DNA from: Methylobacterium sp. 17Sr1-1
GTDB taxonomy: Bacteria > Pseudomonadota > Alphaproteobacteria > Rhizobiales > Beijerinckiaceae
Assembly: GCF_003173775.1 (NCBI RefSeq)
Contig: NZ_CP029552.1
Span: 1,807,001-1,871,000 of the forward strand
Reading direction: 5' to 3'
DNA: 64,000 bases
The first letter of the stretch is position 1, and every line of letters begins with the position of its first letter. The translations under genes and the position numbers were made by a program. This document shows positions 8,586 through 16,761 of the stretch, one piece after another. The notes under the pieces are model-generated. The model worked only from the letters and a program-made list of their open reading frames with translations. It was not told the DNA's origin and searched no databases.

Positions 8586-9755
8586 ATGCGCGCACTCCCG
8601 ATCGCCCTCTGCACCGCGCTCGCGGTCTCGGGCTGCTCCAACTTCCTGCCGGCGGCCGGCCCGACGGCGAGCGCGGTCGCGTCGGGCGCCGACGTCGCCA
8701 CCGACCAGGGCCTCCTCGCCCGCTACGAGATCATCGACGTCAACGCCGCCGTGGTCGAGGCCCTGCGCGGCCGTCCGCTCGACAGCCTGCTCGCCTCCTT
8801 CGGCGACCGCCGCCCCTCCGTCGAGCCGGTGATCGGCGTCGGCGACACCGTGGCGGTGACCATCTACGAGGCCAGCACCGGCGGCCTGTTCTCCGGCTCC
8901 CTGTCGGTCGACCGGTTCTCCTCCGGCTCGAAATCGGCCACCATCCCGCCCCAGGTCGTCACCCGCGACGGCGCGATCACGGTGCCGTATGCCGGCCGCA
9001 TCCAGGTGGCGGGCAAGCGCGTCCAGGACGTGCAGGCCCAGATCGAGCAGGAGCTCGCCGGCAAGGCGATCGAGCCGCAGGTGATCGTCACCGTGGTCCA
9101 GCCGACCAGCACCGCCGTGACGGTGACCGGCGAGGTGACGGCGGGCGCCCGCCTGCCGCTCTCCACCAAGGGCGACCGGCTGCTCGACGTGGTCGCCTCC
9201 GCCGGCGGCGTGCGCGCGCCGGTCTCCGAGACCTTCGTGCGGCTCTCGCGCGGTTCCACCACCGCGACGGTGCCGCTGACCGCGATCGTCTCCAACCCGC
9301 GCGAAAACATCTTCCTGCGCCCGGGCGACACCCTCACCCTGGTGCGCGACCCCCAGACCTTCCTGGCGGTGGGCGCGCTCGGCGCGCAATCCGAGATCCC
9401 GTTCGCCGCCGAGGGCATCACGCTGGCCCAGGCGCTGGCCAAGGCGCGCGGCCTCTCGGACCTGCAGGCCGACCCGGCCGGCGTGTTCCTGTTCCGGTTC
9501 GAGCCGGCCTCGGTGGTGCGCCGCATCCGCCCGAACAGCCCGCTCCTGTCCTCGAACTTCGTGCCGGTGGTCTACCGGATCAACATGCGCGATCCCAACA
9601 GCCTGTTCGTCTCCCAGGCGTTCCGGATGCGCAACCGCGACCTCGTCTACGTCTCGAACGCGCCCTTCACCGAGGTCCAGAAGGTGCTCGGCGTGTTCTC
9701 GACCATCACCGCGCCGGTCTCGGCCGGCGCCTCGGTCTACGCCGGCGTGCGGTAA
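8586..9755 (+). CDS. Polysaccharide export outer-membrane lipoprotein (Wza/BexD/KpsD family)
   Basis: This 389-residue lipoprotein has a signal peptide ending in the lipobox AVSGC, so it is lipid-anchored at about Cys 17. The polysaccharide-export domain is recognisable from VEPVIGVGDTVAVTIYEAS to VPYAGRIQVAGKRVQDVQAQIEQ (given here only as landmarks). Two SLBB-like repeats follow (TVTGEVTAG ... GDRLLDVVASAGG, and AVGALGAQSEI ... TLAQALAKARG). In characterised relatives it forms the outer-membrane channel for capsule or exopolysaccharide. No Wzc-like kinase, glycosyltransferase or flippase is next to it, so it is an orphan export component. A strong hairpin terminator follows directly. Confidence 0.9.
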   Translation: MRALPIALCTALAVSGCSNFLPAAGPTASAVASGADVATDQGLLARYEIIDVNAAVVEALRGRPLDSLLASFGDRRPSVEPVIGVGDTVAVTIYEASTGGLFSGSLSVDRFSSGSKSATIPPQVVTRDGAITVPYAGRIQVAGKRVQDVQAQIEQELAGKAIEPQVIVTVVQPTSTAVTVTGEVTAGARLPLSTKGDRLLDVVASAGGVRAPVSETFVRLSRGSTTATVPLTAIVSNPRENIFLRPGDTLTLVRDPQTFLAVGALGAQSEIPFAAEGITLAQALAKARGLSDLQADPAGVFLFRFEPASVVRRIRPNSPLLSSNFVPVVYRINMRDPNSLFVSQAFRMRNRDLVYVSNAPFTEVQKVLGVFSTITAPVSAGASVYAGVR

Positions 9756-9758
9756 GGG

Positions 9759-9792
9759 CGAACCGGGCGGGCCAAGCGGCCCGCCCGGTTCG
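9759..9792. terminator. Bidirectional hairpin terminator
   Basis: A perfect 15-base stem, cgaaccgggcgggcc (9759-9773) with ggcccgcccggttcg (9778-9792), surrounds a 4-base loop. It fills the gap between convergent genes (export lipoprotein and hydroxyacid dehydrogenase), so it could serve both. There is no clear U-tract. Confidence 0.75.
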
Positions 9793-9794
9793 GG

Positions 9795-10766
9795 TCAGGG
9801 CGTCACCACCCGCACCGGTGCGCCCCGGCGCCAGGCCGCGATCGCCTCGACGGTGTCCTCGTAGAACATCCGGAACGTGCTCTGCGTGACGTAGCCGAGA
9901 TGCGGGGTCAGCACCGCGTTCGGCACGCTCCGCAGCGGATGGTCGGCGGGCAGGGGCTCGCGGTCGAACACGTCGAGCCCGGCCCGGATCCGGCTCTCAG
10001 CCAGGGCCGCCACCAAAGCCGCCTCGTCGATCAGCGGGCCGCGGGAAGTGTTGATCAGGATCGCCCCTTTCCGCATCCGGGCGATCTCGCCCTCCCCGAC
10101 GATGCCGCGGGTCGAGGGCGCCAGCACCATGTGCAGGCTGACGACGTCGCTCTCCGCGAACAGGGCCTCCCGCGTGACGAGACTCGCCCCGCCGGCCTCG
10201 GCCCGCTCCGGCGTCAGGTTGGGGCTCCAGGCCGTCGGCCGCATGCCGAGCGCGCGGCCCACCGCCGCGACCCGGGCCCCGATGCGCCCGAGTCCCAGGA
10301 GCCCGAGGGTGCGGCCCTCCAGGCCCTCGCCGACCGTTTCCTGCCAGCGCCCGGCCGCCACGTTGGCGAATTCCCGCGGCAGGTTGCGGGCACAGGCCAG
10401 CATCAGCGCGACGGTGAGTTCCGCGGTGGCGATGCCGCCCTCGCCGTTGCGGGTGTTGCAGACCGTGATGCCGCGGGCGTTCAGCGCCGCGGTGTCGACC
10501 GACGGGTTGCGCCCGCCGGTGAACACCACGAGCTTCAGATTGGGCAGGGCTGCGATCAGATCGGCGTCCAGCGGCATGCGCTCGCGCATCAGGCAGAGCA
10601 CGGTGTAGGGCGCGAGCCGCGCGGGAGCGTCCGCCCGCGGCACCGGCTCCGAGAAGAACTCCACCGCCACGTCCGGGCCGAGGCCGCCCCACTCGGCGAG
10701 CCCCGCGGCCACGCCCTGATAATCGTCGAGCACCGCGATCCGGATGCCGTCTTCGTGTGTCGTCAC
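9795..10766 (-). CDS. D-isomer-specific 2-hydroxyacid dehydrogenase
   Basis: This 323-residue NAD(P)-dependent oxidoreductase belongs to the D-2-hydroxyacid dehydrogenase family, which interconverts 2-hydroxy and 2-oxo acids. The Rossmann motif GLLGLGRIGARVA, the substrate-binding INTSRGPLIDE, and the catalytic His in TPHLGYVT are all visible. Catalytic Arg and Glu positions fit LINTSRG and DVFDREPL. GTG 10766 was chosen because AGGGAGGAAATC precedes it; the frame is open further upstream, but that part is repeat DNA. The substrate is unclear (glycerate, phosphoglycerate or another acid). A glyoxylate or hydroxypyruvate reductase role would suit a methylotroph but is not shown by the sequence. 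Confidence 0.92.
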   Translation of the reverse strand: MTTHEDGIRIAVLDDYQGVAAGLAEWGGLGPDVAVEFFSEPVPRADAPARLAPYTVLCLMRERMPLDADLIAALPNLKLVVFTGGRNPSVDTAALNARGITVCNTRNGEGGIATAELTVALMLACARNLPREFANVAAGRWQETVGEGLEGRTLGLLGLGRIGARVAAVGRALGMRPTAWSPNLTPERAEAGGASLVTREALFAESDVVSLHMVLAPSTRGIVGEGEIARMRKGAILINTSRGPLIDEAALVAALAESRIRAGLDVFDREPLPADHPLRSVPNAVLTPHLGYVTQSTFRMFYEDTVEAIAAWRRGAPVRVVTP

Positions 10767-10780
10767 GCGATTTCCTCCCT

Positions 10781-10886
10781 GATACGATTTCCGGAAGACT
10801 ACTTCCGGAAATCGTATCGCAAGCCTGCGCAGCGCTTGAGCGAAGCCGATTTCCGCACTGCGAAGCAATCAGTCGGAAATCGTATG
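10781..10886. repeat. Intergenic repeat, family B (copy 1)
   Basis: The element begins with a perfect 17-base inverted repeat, gatacgatttccggaag (10781-10797) with its complement at 10802-10818. It continues with 'gcttgagcgaagccgatttccgc' (about 23 bases, conserved in copy 2 with few changes) and ends near a third 'ggaaatcgtat'. A second copy is at 32511-32640. It lies just upstream of the GTG of the 2-hydroxyacid dehydrogenase, so it may shape that gene's leader. Confidence 0.8.
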
Positions 10887-11143
10887 AATCCCTTCATATC
10901 CGGCGCCGGACGGGCGTTCCAGCCGGGGCGTCCGTGCTATGCTCGCCGCAGCACCCTGACGCGCCGCGCCCCCCTTGCGCCCCCGCGGGCTCGCGCCCGA
11001 TAGAGCGGGCGCCTCGCCGGGTCCGCGCGGAGAAGGGACTGATAGCCGTGCTTCGCACGGACAGGGGGGCGGCGGCCGTGCTAAGCGGCCGGACGAGCGA
11101 GGCCGGAGGTCGGAGTGGTTCGAACGATGCGGGAGCGCCGGGG
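10887..11143. other. Leader region without a recognised gene
   Basis: Between the family B repeat and the ATG of the binding-protein gene I see no convincing coding sequence. A short GC hairpin (gccgtgcttcgcacgg near 11046-11061) could belong to the leader. A 'ggttcgaac' stretch near 11118 recalls a tRNA T-loop, but no acceptor or anticodon stem can be folded around it. Confidence 0.4.
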
Positions 11144-12253
11144 ATGACGCGCACCAGGGCCGTCGCCGCCCTGTGGCTGGCGATCGGAGCGCTGCTGACC
11201 GGGGCGGGCGCCGCCCGCGCCGACGTGACCGTCGGGGTCGCGGTGCCGCGCACCGGCGCGGTCGCCGGCATCGGCGAGCAGGTGCTCCAGGGCGTGCAGG
11301 CCGCCGTCCGGGACGCCAATGCCCGCGGCGGCATTGCCGGCGAGCCGATCGTGCTCGACGTGCAGGACGATGCCTGCGACCCCGGCCAGGCGATGGCGGT
11401 GGCCGAGCGCTTCGTGCGCGCCGGCGTGCGGCTGGTGATCGGGCATGTCTGCTCCAGCGCCTCGCTGGCGGCCTCCGACGTCTACGCGGCGGCCGGCGCG
11501 GTGATGATCAGCCCGGCCTCCAACGCCGCGCGCCTGACCGATCGCGGCTTGCCGACCATCTTCCGGGTCTCCGGCCGCGAGGACGACCAGGGCCGGCTCT
11601 CGGCCACGATCCTGGCCGAGCGTTTTCGCGACAAGAAGATCGCGATCCTCTACGACGACACGCCCCTGTCGCGGAACCTCGCCGAGTCGACCAAGGCCAA
11701 CCTGAACAAGATCGGCCAGAACGAGACCCTGTTCGCCGCCATCGTCCCGGGCCAGACCGACGACGCCGCGCTGATCAAGCGCCTGCAGGGGGCGGGGATC
11801 GAGGTGGTCTATTACGGCGGCCACTACCAGGAGATGGGCAAGCTGGTGCGCAAGGCGGCGGATGCCGGCTACCGCCCGCAGTGGTTCGGCACCTCCGGCA
11901 TCGCCACGAAGGAGTTCGGCACGCTGGCGGGCCCTGCGAGCGACGGCGTGCTGATGACCTTCAACCCGGACCTGCGCCGCAAGCCGGAGGCCGCCGCCGC
12001 CGTGAAGGCGCTGCAGGCCGACGGGATCGATCCCGCCGGCTTCACCCTCTACGGCTACGCCGCGCTCCAGGCCCTCGTCGAGGCCGGTAACTTCGCCAAG
12101 TCCACCGACCCGAAGGCCATCGCCGAGACCCTGCATGCCGAGCGGTTCACCCTGGTGCTCGGCAATGTCGGCTTCGACCAGAAGGGCGACGTGACGGCGC
12201 CGGGCTACGTGCTCTACGTCTGGCGCGACGGGGTGTTCACCTACGCCAATTGA
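11144..12253 (+). CDS. Branched-chain amino-acid-type ABC transporter substrate-binding protein
   Basis: This 369-residue periplasmic binding protein (LivJ/LivK fold, Peripla_BP_6) has a signal peptide ending GAGAARA-DVTVG. Landmarks are GVAVPRTGAVAGIGEQ, QDDACDPGQAMAVAERFV, GHVCSSASLAASDVY and VMISPASNAARLT, all typical of the family. The ATG at 11144 was chosen because the signal peptide starts there and a GGGAG lies upstream; the open frame before it is not protein-like. No permease or ATPase gene (livHMGF) is adjacent, so it is another orphan binding protein. The ligand may be an amino acid, an amide or an aromatic acid. The 3' end overlaps the convergent PhzF gene by 13 bases. Confidence 0.9.
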   Translation: MTRTRAVAALWLAIGALLTGAGAARADVTVGVAVPRTGAVAGIGEQVLQGVQAAVRDANARGGIAGEPIVLDVQDDACDPGQAMAVAERFVRAGVRLVIGHVCSSASLAASDVYAAAGAVMISPASNAARLTDRGLPTIFRVSGREDDQGRLSATILAERFRDKKIAILYDDTPLSRNLAESTKANLNKIGQNETLFAAIVPGQTDDAALIKRLQGAGIEVVYYGGHYQEMGKLVRKAADAGYRPQWFGTSGIATKEFGTLAGPASDGVLMTFNPDLRRKPEAAAAVKALQADGIDPAGFTLYGYAALQALVEAGNFAKSTDPKAIAETLHAERFTLVLGNVGFDQKGDVTAPGYVLYVWRDGVFTYAN

Positions 12254-13104
12254 GGCCCGATCGAAGCGAGGTCGAGGGGGATCGTCCCCTCCGCCACCGT
12301 GAGGGTGCGCCCGCCGACCCAGTCGGCGCCGTCGTAATCGACGAAGATCCGGCCGCGGCGGCCGAGTCGCGTGCCCTGCGCGGCGATGTAGGGACCGGCG
12401 GCGCGGCCGGTCTCGCGCAGCCAGCCGGCGACGGCGGCGTTGAAGCTGCCGGTGACCGGATCCTCGACCAGGGCGCCGGCGCCGTCGCTGAACAGGGTGC
12501 GGATCTCCCAGGCCGTCACTGCACCCTGGGGGTGGGCACCGACGAGGCCGATATCGATCCGGCCCTCGTGGCGGCGCACCGGCTCCACCGCCAGCACCGC
12601 CTCGGCGGAACCCAGCATCACCCCGATCCAGCCCGGGCCGTTATCGGCCCAGCGCGCCTCGACGACGGCCTCAGGGGCGATCCGCAGCACCGTCGCGACT
12701 TCCCGCAGGGTGGCCTCGTCCACCGGGCCCGAGCGCAGGAGCGGCGGCGCCGCGAAGGCGAGGCGGTCGGAATCGTGCCGGATCGGCACGAGGCCCGCCC
12801 CGCATTCCTGCACCACGCGCCCGGGCTGCCGGGGCGTCCCACCGAGGGCCAGCCAGGCGTGGCAGGCGCCGAGGGTCGGGTGGCCGGCGAAGGGCAGCTC
12901 GTGGGCGAGGGTGAAGATGCGCGCCCGGTAATCGGCGCTGGCATTGGTCGGCGGCAGCAGGAACACCGTCTCCGACAGGTTGAACCACCGCGTCATCGCC
13001 TGCATCACAGCGGTATCGGGCTCGGCCCCGCTCACCACCGCGAGCGGGTTGCCGGTGAAGGCGCCGTCGTGGAACACGTCGACCAGGGCGAAGCGGGCGG
13101 TCAT
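12241..13104 (-). CDS. PhzF-family isomerase-like protein
   Basis: This 287-residue protein has the two-lobed diaminopimelate-epimerase-like fold of the PhzF family. It starts FALVDVFHDGAFTGNPLAVV. The catalytic Glu lies in NLSETVFLLPP near residue 45, followed by ADYRARIFTL and ELPFAGHPTLG, which are family hallmarks. In phenazine producers PhzF isomerises dihydro-hydroxyanthranilate, but no phenazine genes are here, so the real substrate is unknown. It overlaps the convergent binding-protein gene by 13 bases at the stop codon. The call is at family level only. Confidence 0.9.
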   Translation of the reverse strand: MTARFALVDVFHDGAFTGNPLAVVSGAEPDTAVMQAMTRWFNLSETVFLLPPTNASADYRARIFTLAHELPFAGHPTLGACHAWLALGGTPRQPGRVVQECGAGLVPIRHDSDRLAFAAPPLLRSGPVDEATLREVATVLRIAPEAVVEARWADNGPGWIGVMLGSAEAVLAVEPVRRHEGRIDIGLVGAHPQGAVTAWEIRTLFSDGAGALVEDPVTGSFNAAVAGWLRETGRAAGPYIAAQGTRLGRRGRIFVDYDGADWVGGRTLTVAEGTIPLDLASIGPQLA

Positions 13105-13238
13105 GGCTCAGGGCTCCGGGGGCCAGCGAAAGTCGCTCAATCGCGTTCCTTGCCCGATTCGTCCGTCGCCTCCCACCCGCGACCTCGGGATGAGGTCGCG
13201 GGTGGGATGTAAGTGTCTCTACGACGTTGCCCCTGGTA

Positions 13239-14326
13239 TCACGTCCAATACAGCACCCGCGCCGCCGGCAGCCGCTCCGCCAGGTCCTGCGTCAGGCCCT
13301 GACGCATCTCCCGCATCAGCTCGGCCGGAAACACGTACTTCACCGAGCCGAACTTGGTGAGCTTGCGGCTGCGCTCGTCCTCCCGCATCGGCAGGTCGGA
13401 GCCCGGATACCAGCCCGTCAGCACCTCCTTCGAGCCGGGGGTGAAGCGGTGGGTGATGAGTTCAGCGGTGAGGTCGAGGTCGCGCACCCCGTCGAGCGCG
13501 TCGGCGGCCTGGGCGAAGAGGTCGGCATAGGCCTCACGCCAGCCCGGCACGGGCAGGATCGGCGCGATCGTGAGCCCGACCGGGTAACCGGCGCGGGCCA
13601 AAGCCCCCATCGCGGCGAGGCGGTCGCGCAACGGGGCGGTACCCCCTCGTAGCGGGCGGCCGACGCGGCGTTGACCGAGAAGCGCAGCCGGGTGCGGCGG
13701 CGGTGCTCCAGGCCGAGCAGGGGCTCGACCGCCGCGAACTTGGTGGTGGCGCGCAACGACACCGGGGCGTCCCAGGCACCGAAATGCCGGATCGCCGCCG
13801 AGAGCGAGCCGGTCAGGTGCTCGATGCCGAGGGGATCGGTGTAGCACGAGGCCTCGAAGGTCGTGCCCTCGTGCGCGCGCTCCGCACTCGCCGAGGTGAC
13901 GCCGCCCTGGCCGACATAGGCCGCGAGGTTGTCCAGGATCTCGGGCAGGTTGGCGTAGACCCGGGTCACCGGGGGGCCGGAGAGCGAGCCGGCGAGGTAG
14001 CAGTACTGGCAATGGGCCGGGCAGCCCTCGGCGAGGTCGACGCGCCAGTCGGCGCTCGGCGGGATTGGCTGCAGCTTCAGCTTGGTCGGCGGCGCGACCA
14101 CCACCGCGAGGGTGTTCTTGGCCTCGACATAGGCCCGGCGCGGATCGGGGTGGCGCAGGCCGGTCAGGCGGTTGCCGGGCAAAGCCTCGACGGCGAGCCC
14201 GAGGGCCTCGGCGCGGGCCGCGATCGACCGCCCGTGGGCGTGCTCCCGCGCCGCCGCGGTGATGACGACCCGGCGCGGACGCCAGAGGCGGGCCGTGCGG
14301 GCGGGAGCGGGATCGTGGACGGTCAT
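13239..14326 (-). pseudogene. Spore-photoproduct-lyase-like radical SAM protein, frameshifted
   Basis: The first part (start ATG 14326) carries the radical SAM cluster in EGCPAHCQYCYLAGS, i.e. C-x3-C-x2-C, and continues in frame to NAASAARYEG. The expected continuation, TAPLRDRLAAMGALARAGYP through to KYVFPAELMREMRQGL, lies in another frame and ends at 13239. The switch falls in the five-C run at 13642-13646 (G-run on the coding strand); one extra base would restore a protein of about 362 residues. This is either a genuine inactivating frameshift or a homopolymer sequencing error. Intact relatives (SplB family) repair or rearrange thymine photoproducts, but non-sporeformer members are uncharacterised. 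Confidence 0.82.
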
Positions 14327-14387
14327 GCCCGGCGAACGCGCGGGCGGCTCTGCGGGTCCCGATCGTTAACGAACGAACGCGACGGCG

Positions 14388-14657
14388 TTAATGCTTGGCC
14401 TGCGGCCGCACCGTGTAGGTGCCGCCGCGGATCCGCTCGGGAAAGCCCTCGGCGTAGCGGGCGGTGGCCTCCTCGCCGTAGGTCTGGACCAGCTCCTGGA
14501 AGGCCGCGAACAGGGCGGCCTGGGCCATGCAGTCGCCGTCGATCCCGTCCAGGCAACCTTCCGCGAAGGCCTCCGAGACGTAGCTCAGGGCGGCGCGCTT
14601 CGCGTCCTGATCGGACTCGAGCGCGGGGTGGTGGTCGTGGGTTTCGAATTCGGTCAT
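14388..14657 (-). CDS. Conserved hypothetical small acidic protein
   Basis: This 89-residue cytoplasmic protein starts MTEFETHDHHPALESDQDAK. It has no signal peptide, membrane segment or recognisable domain; the middle (AALSYVSEAFAEG, AQAALFAAFQELVQTYGEE) is predicted helical. The ATG at 14657 was chosen over further upstream starts because the protein-like composition begins there. It stands alone between the SPL-like gene and the TIGR02301 cluster. I do not recognise a function. Confidence 0.6.
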   Translation of the reverse strand: MTEFETHDHHPALESDQDAKRAALSYVSEAFAEGCLDGIDGDCMAQAALFAAFQELVQTYGEEATARYAEGFPERIRGGTYTVRPQAKH

Positions 14658-14852
14658 CGACAGCCTTGAGATCGGGTCTCTGGTGAGAACGGCGGTCTCG
14701 GATCCGCAGCGGCCTCGTGTGATGCCCCGATTCATAGGCCCTCGCCCGGCGGCGGGCCAGCAAGGAATTGCGAAGAGGTTAACGGCGCCACGAGAATGCC
14801 TCCCTCTTCGACACGGACGCCACAGCGTGGCGCGCGTGCAACAGAGGGCCGG

Positions 14853-15287
14853 TCAGCCGCCGAAACGCCCGGCCAGCGCCACCGACAGGCGCTCACCCTC
14901 CGCGATGTAGCGGGTCGCGGCCTCGACCGCCGAGGGGGTGCAGACCCGGTAGGTCACTGCGTAGCCGCCATAGCCGCGGTTATAGGCTCCGGCGAGGCGG
15001 TCGCGCCGGCCCTGGCTGGTGCCTTCGGCATCGAGCAGGGATTTCATCCGGGCGGGCCATTCCGACGCGTCCGGGTTGCCGCACAATTCGCGCAGGAAGC
15101 TCAGCGCCCCGATGATCTCCGACAGGCGCAGGAGGTCGCGGTCGTAGGGCGCCGGCGTCTCGGCCGGCGGGGGAGGGGCGGGGGCCTCCTTCTCGGGCGG
15201 CTTGGGCGCGGGCTTCGGCCGGGTCTGGGCGAAGGCGGGGGCCGCCGCGAGGAGGCAGGCGGCAGCCAGGATGACGGCGTGCCTCAT
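14853..15287 (-). CDS. TIGR02301 family secreted protein
   Basis: This 144-residue protein has a cleavable signal peptide (MRHAVILAAACLLAAAPAFA), then a Pro/Lys-rich linker, then the TIGR02301 core: PYDRDLLRLSEIIGALSFLRELC, NRGYGGYAVTYRVCTPSA and ATRYIAEGERL. Two Cys in the core may form a disulfide. The family is confined to Alphaproteobacteria and has no known function; periplasmic location is inferred from the signal peptide. The ATG overlaps the stop of the NUDIX gene by 4 bases (ATGA), so it is the last gene of a coupled cluster running from 17.5 kb downward. Confidence 0.88.
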   Translation of the reverse strand: MRHAVILAAACLLAAAPAFAQTRPKPAPKPPEKEAPAPPPPAETPAPYDRDLLRLSEIIGALSFLRELCGNPDASEWPARMKSLLDAEGTSQGRRDRLAGAYNRGYGGYAVTYRVCTPSAVEAATRYIAEGERLSVALAGRFGG

Positions 15288-15748
15288 CTCTCGTCTCCGA
15301 TCGCCGCGAGCGCCTGGGCGATTACCCCGTGCAGCCCCCGCGTGGTCGGCAGGTCGCGCGACTCGTCGGGCGTCACCCAGCGTAAGGAGAGGGCCTCCGG
15401 CCCGGTCGCCGGCTCGCCGGAGCGCCAGCGCGCCGCGTGGGGGTGGATCACGAAGTGGAACATCACCGTGCCGTCGGCGTCGCGCTCGATCACCTCGAGG
15501 GGATCGAGGTAGGCCACCACCTCGGCCACCACCCCGACCTCCTCGTGCAGCTCGCGCAGGGCCGCCTCGGCCAGGGTCTCGCCGACCTCCACCTGTCCGC
15601 CCGGCAGGGTGTAGATCCCGCGCATCGGCGCCTGGCCGCGGGCGGCGAGCAGCACCCGGCCGTCACGCACCACCGCCGCGGAGGCGGCGATGAAGGGACG
15701 CAGCGGATAGCGGCGGCGCCAGGCCGGATCCTCGGCATCCGCGCTCAA
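15284..15748 (-). CDS. NUDIX hydrolase
   Basis: This 154-residue pyrophosphohydrolase of the NUDIX family has the Nudix box reading GGQVEVGETLAEAALRELHE plus EVG, fitting Gx5Ex7REUxEExGU, so the metal site is intact. The N-terminus YPLRPFIAASAAVV is the usual first strand. The most credible start is TTG at 15748, which overlaps the TGA of the upstream gene (TTGA), indicating translational coupling. At the 3' end it overlaps the TIGR02301 gene by 4 bases. The substrate is unknown; ADP-ribose, NADH or damaged nucleotides are possibilities for this subgroup. Confidence 0.88.
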   Translation of the reverse strand: MSADAEDPAWRRRYPLRPFIAASAAVVRDGRVLLAARGQAPMRGIYTLPGGQVEVGETLAEAALRELHEEVGVVAEVVAYLDPLEVIERDADGTVMFHFVIHPHAARWRSGEPATGPEALSLRWVTPDESRDLPTTRGLHGVIAQALAAIGDER

Positions 15749-16761
15749 GGCCGCGCATCCCCGTCCTGCACCACGGCGAGCCGCCCGTCGGAGAGGGCTA
15801 CCACGATCCGGTTGCCGAGCACCGCGAGGCCGGGCCCGACCGGCGCCGGCAGGGTCGCCCGCGCCCGCTCGGACAGGTCCTTGAGGGAGAGATAGGCGAG
15901 GGCGGCGCGGTCGCGGGTCGCCACCACCAGCTCGCCCCCGAGGGCGGCACCGGGGGCAGCGAATCCTTTGGCACCCTGCGCCCGCCGGGCCGGTTTCCCG
16001 CCGGCGAGGCTCCAGTGCTCGAGCCGGCCCTCCTCGCCGCGCACCAGCACGGCGGCGGGCGGCTGGCCCGGCAGGTCGGCCGCGAGGGCGAGGGAGCCCG
16101 GCTCCGGCGGGGTCTCGGCGCGCACCCGCCAGCTCCCGTCCTGGCGCCCGATCAGCGCGAGGCCGGTGCCCTCCGGATGCTCGCCGAGGGCGAGCAGGTG
16201 GAGCGACCCGTCGATCTCGACCGGGCGCAGGGTATCGGCGGAAAAGACCGCGCCGGCCCCCGGCGGCACCGTCGCGGTCGCCACCGGCACGGGCTTCGGG
16301 TCGGCGCTCATCGTCACCTTCTGGCGCTCGCGCACGGTCACGCCGGCGGCGCCCGGGCGTCCGTCCGGGGCCCGGCTCGGGCCCGACAGGTAGGCGCTGA
16401 CCGGACCGGCCAGCACCCGGCGGGTGCCCGGCAGCGCGCCCTTCGGCGTCTCGCCGGCGGTCAGGCCCTCGACCGCGTCGAGGGGCAGCGGCACGACCGC
16501 GACCGTGTCGCCCGACAGGGTGAGGACCGCCGCACCATTCTCGCCCCACACCACCGCGACCGGACCGGCCTTGCGCGGCAGCTGCGGCAGCCCGGCGGTG
16601 GTGACGGCGAGCGCCGCCTCGCTGCCCGCGTCGCGCAGCTGCGTCACCCGGAACGGAAGGTCGAGGAGGCTGACCCGCGGCTCGGCGGCGGCGGGCGCGA
16701 CCGGCAGCAGCAGAGCGAGAGCGGCAGGGAGCAGGAGAGCGAGCGCCCGCCGCTCAGACAT
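15745..16761 (-). CDS. Secreted protein of unknown function, possible beta-propeller
   Basis: This 338-residue protein has a signal peptide (LLLPAALALLLPVAPAAA then EPRVSLLD). The mature part is rich in short beta-strand-like repeats separated by glycines and prolines (VAVVWGENGAAVLTLSG, LHLLALGEHPEGTGLALIG, LVVATRDRAALAYLSL, RIVVALSDGRLAVVQDG). That suggests a beta-propeller or similar repeat fold in the periplasm, though no named family is recognised. It overlaps the SDR gene by 8 bases upstream and the NUDIX gene by 4 bases downstream, so all are likely one transcript. The function is unknown. Confidence 0.7.
   Translation of the reverse strand: MSERRALALLLPAALALLLPVAPAAAEPRVSLLDLPFRVTQLRDAGSEAALAVTTAGLPQLPRKAGPVAVVWGENGAAVLTLSGDTVAVVPLPLDAVEGLTAGETPKGALPGTRRVLAGPVSAYLSGPSRAPDGRPGAAGVTVRERQKVTMSADPKPVPVATATVPPGAGAVFSADTLRPVEIDGSLHLLALGEHPEGTGLALIGRQDGSWRVRAETPPEPGSLALAADLPGQPPAAVLVRGEEGRLEHWSLAGGKPARRAQGAKGFAAPGAALGGELVVATRDRAALAYLSLKDLSERARATLPAPVGPGLAVLGNRIVVALSDGRLAVVQDGDARP

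Noticed and set aside
11100..11140. tRNA-like 'ggttcgaac' stretch
   Set aside because: No acceptor stem or anticodon arm can be folded around it, and the following ATG begins a signal peptide.
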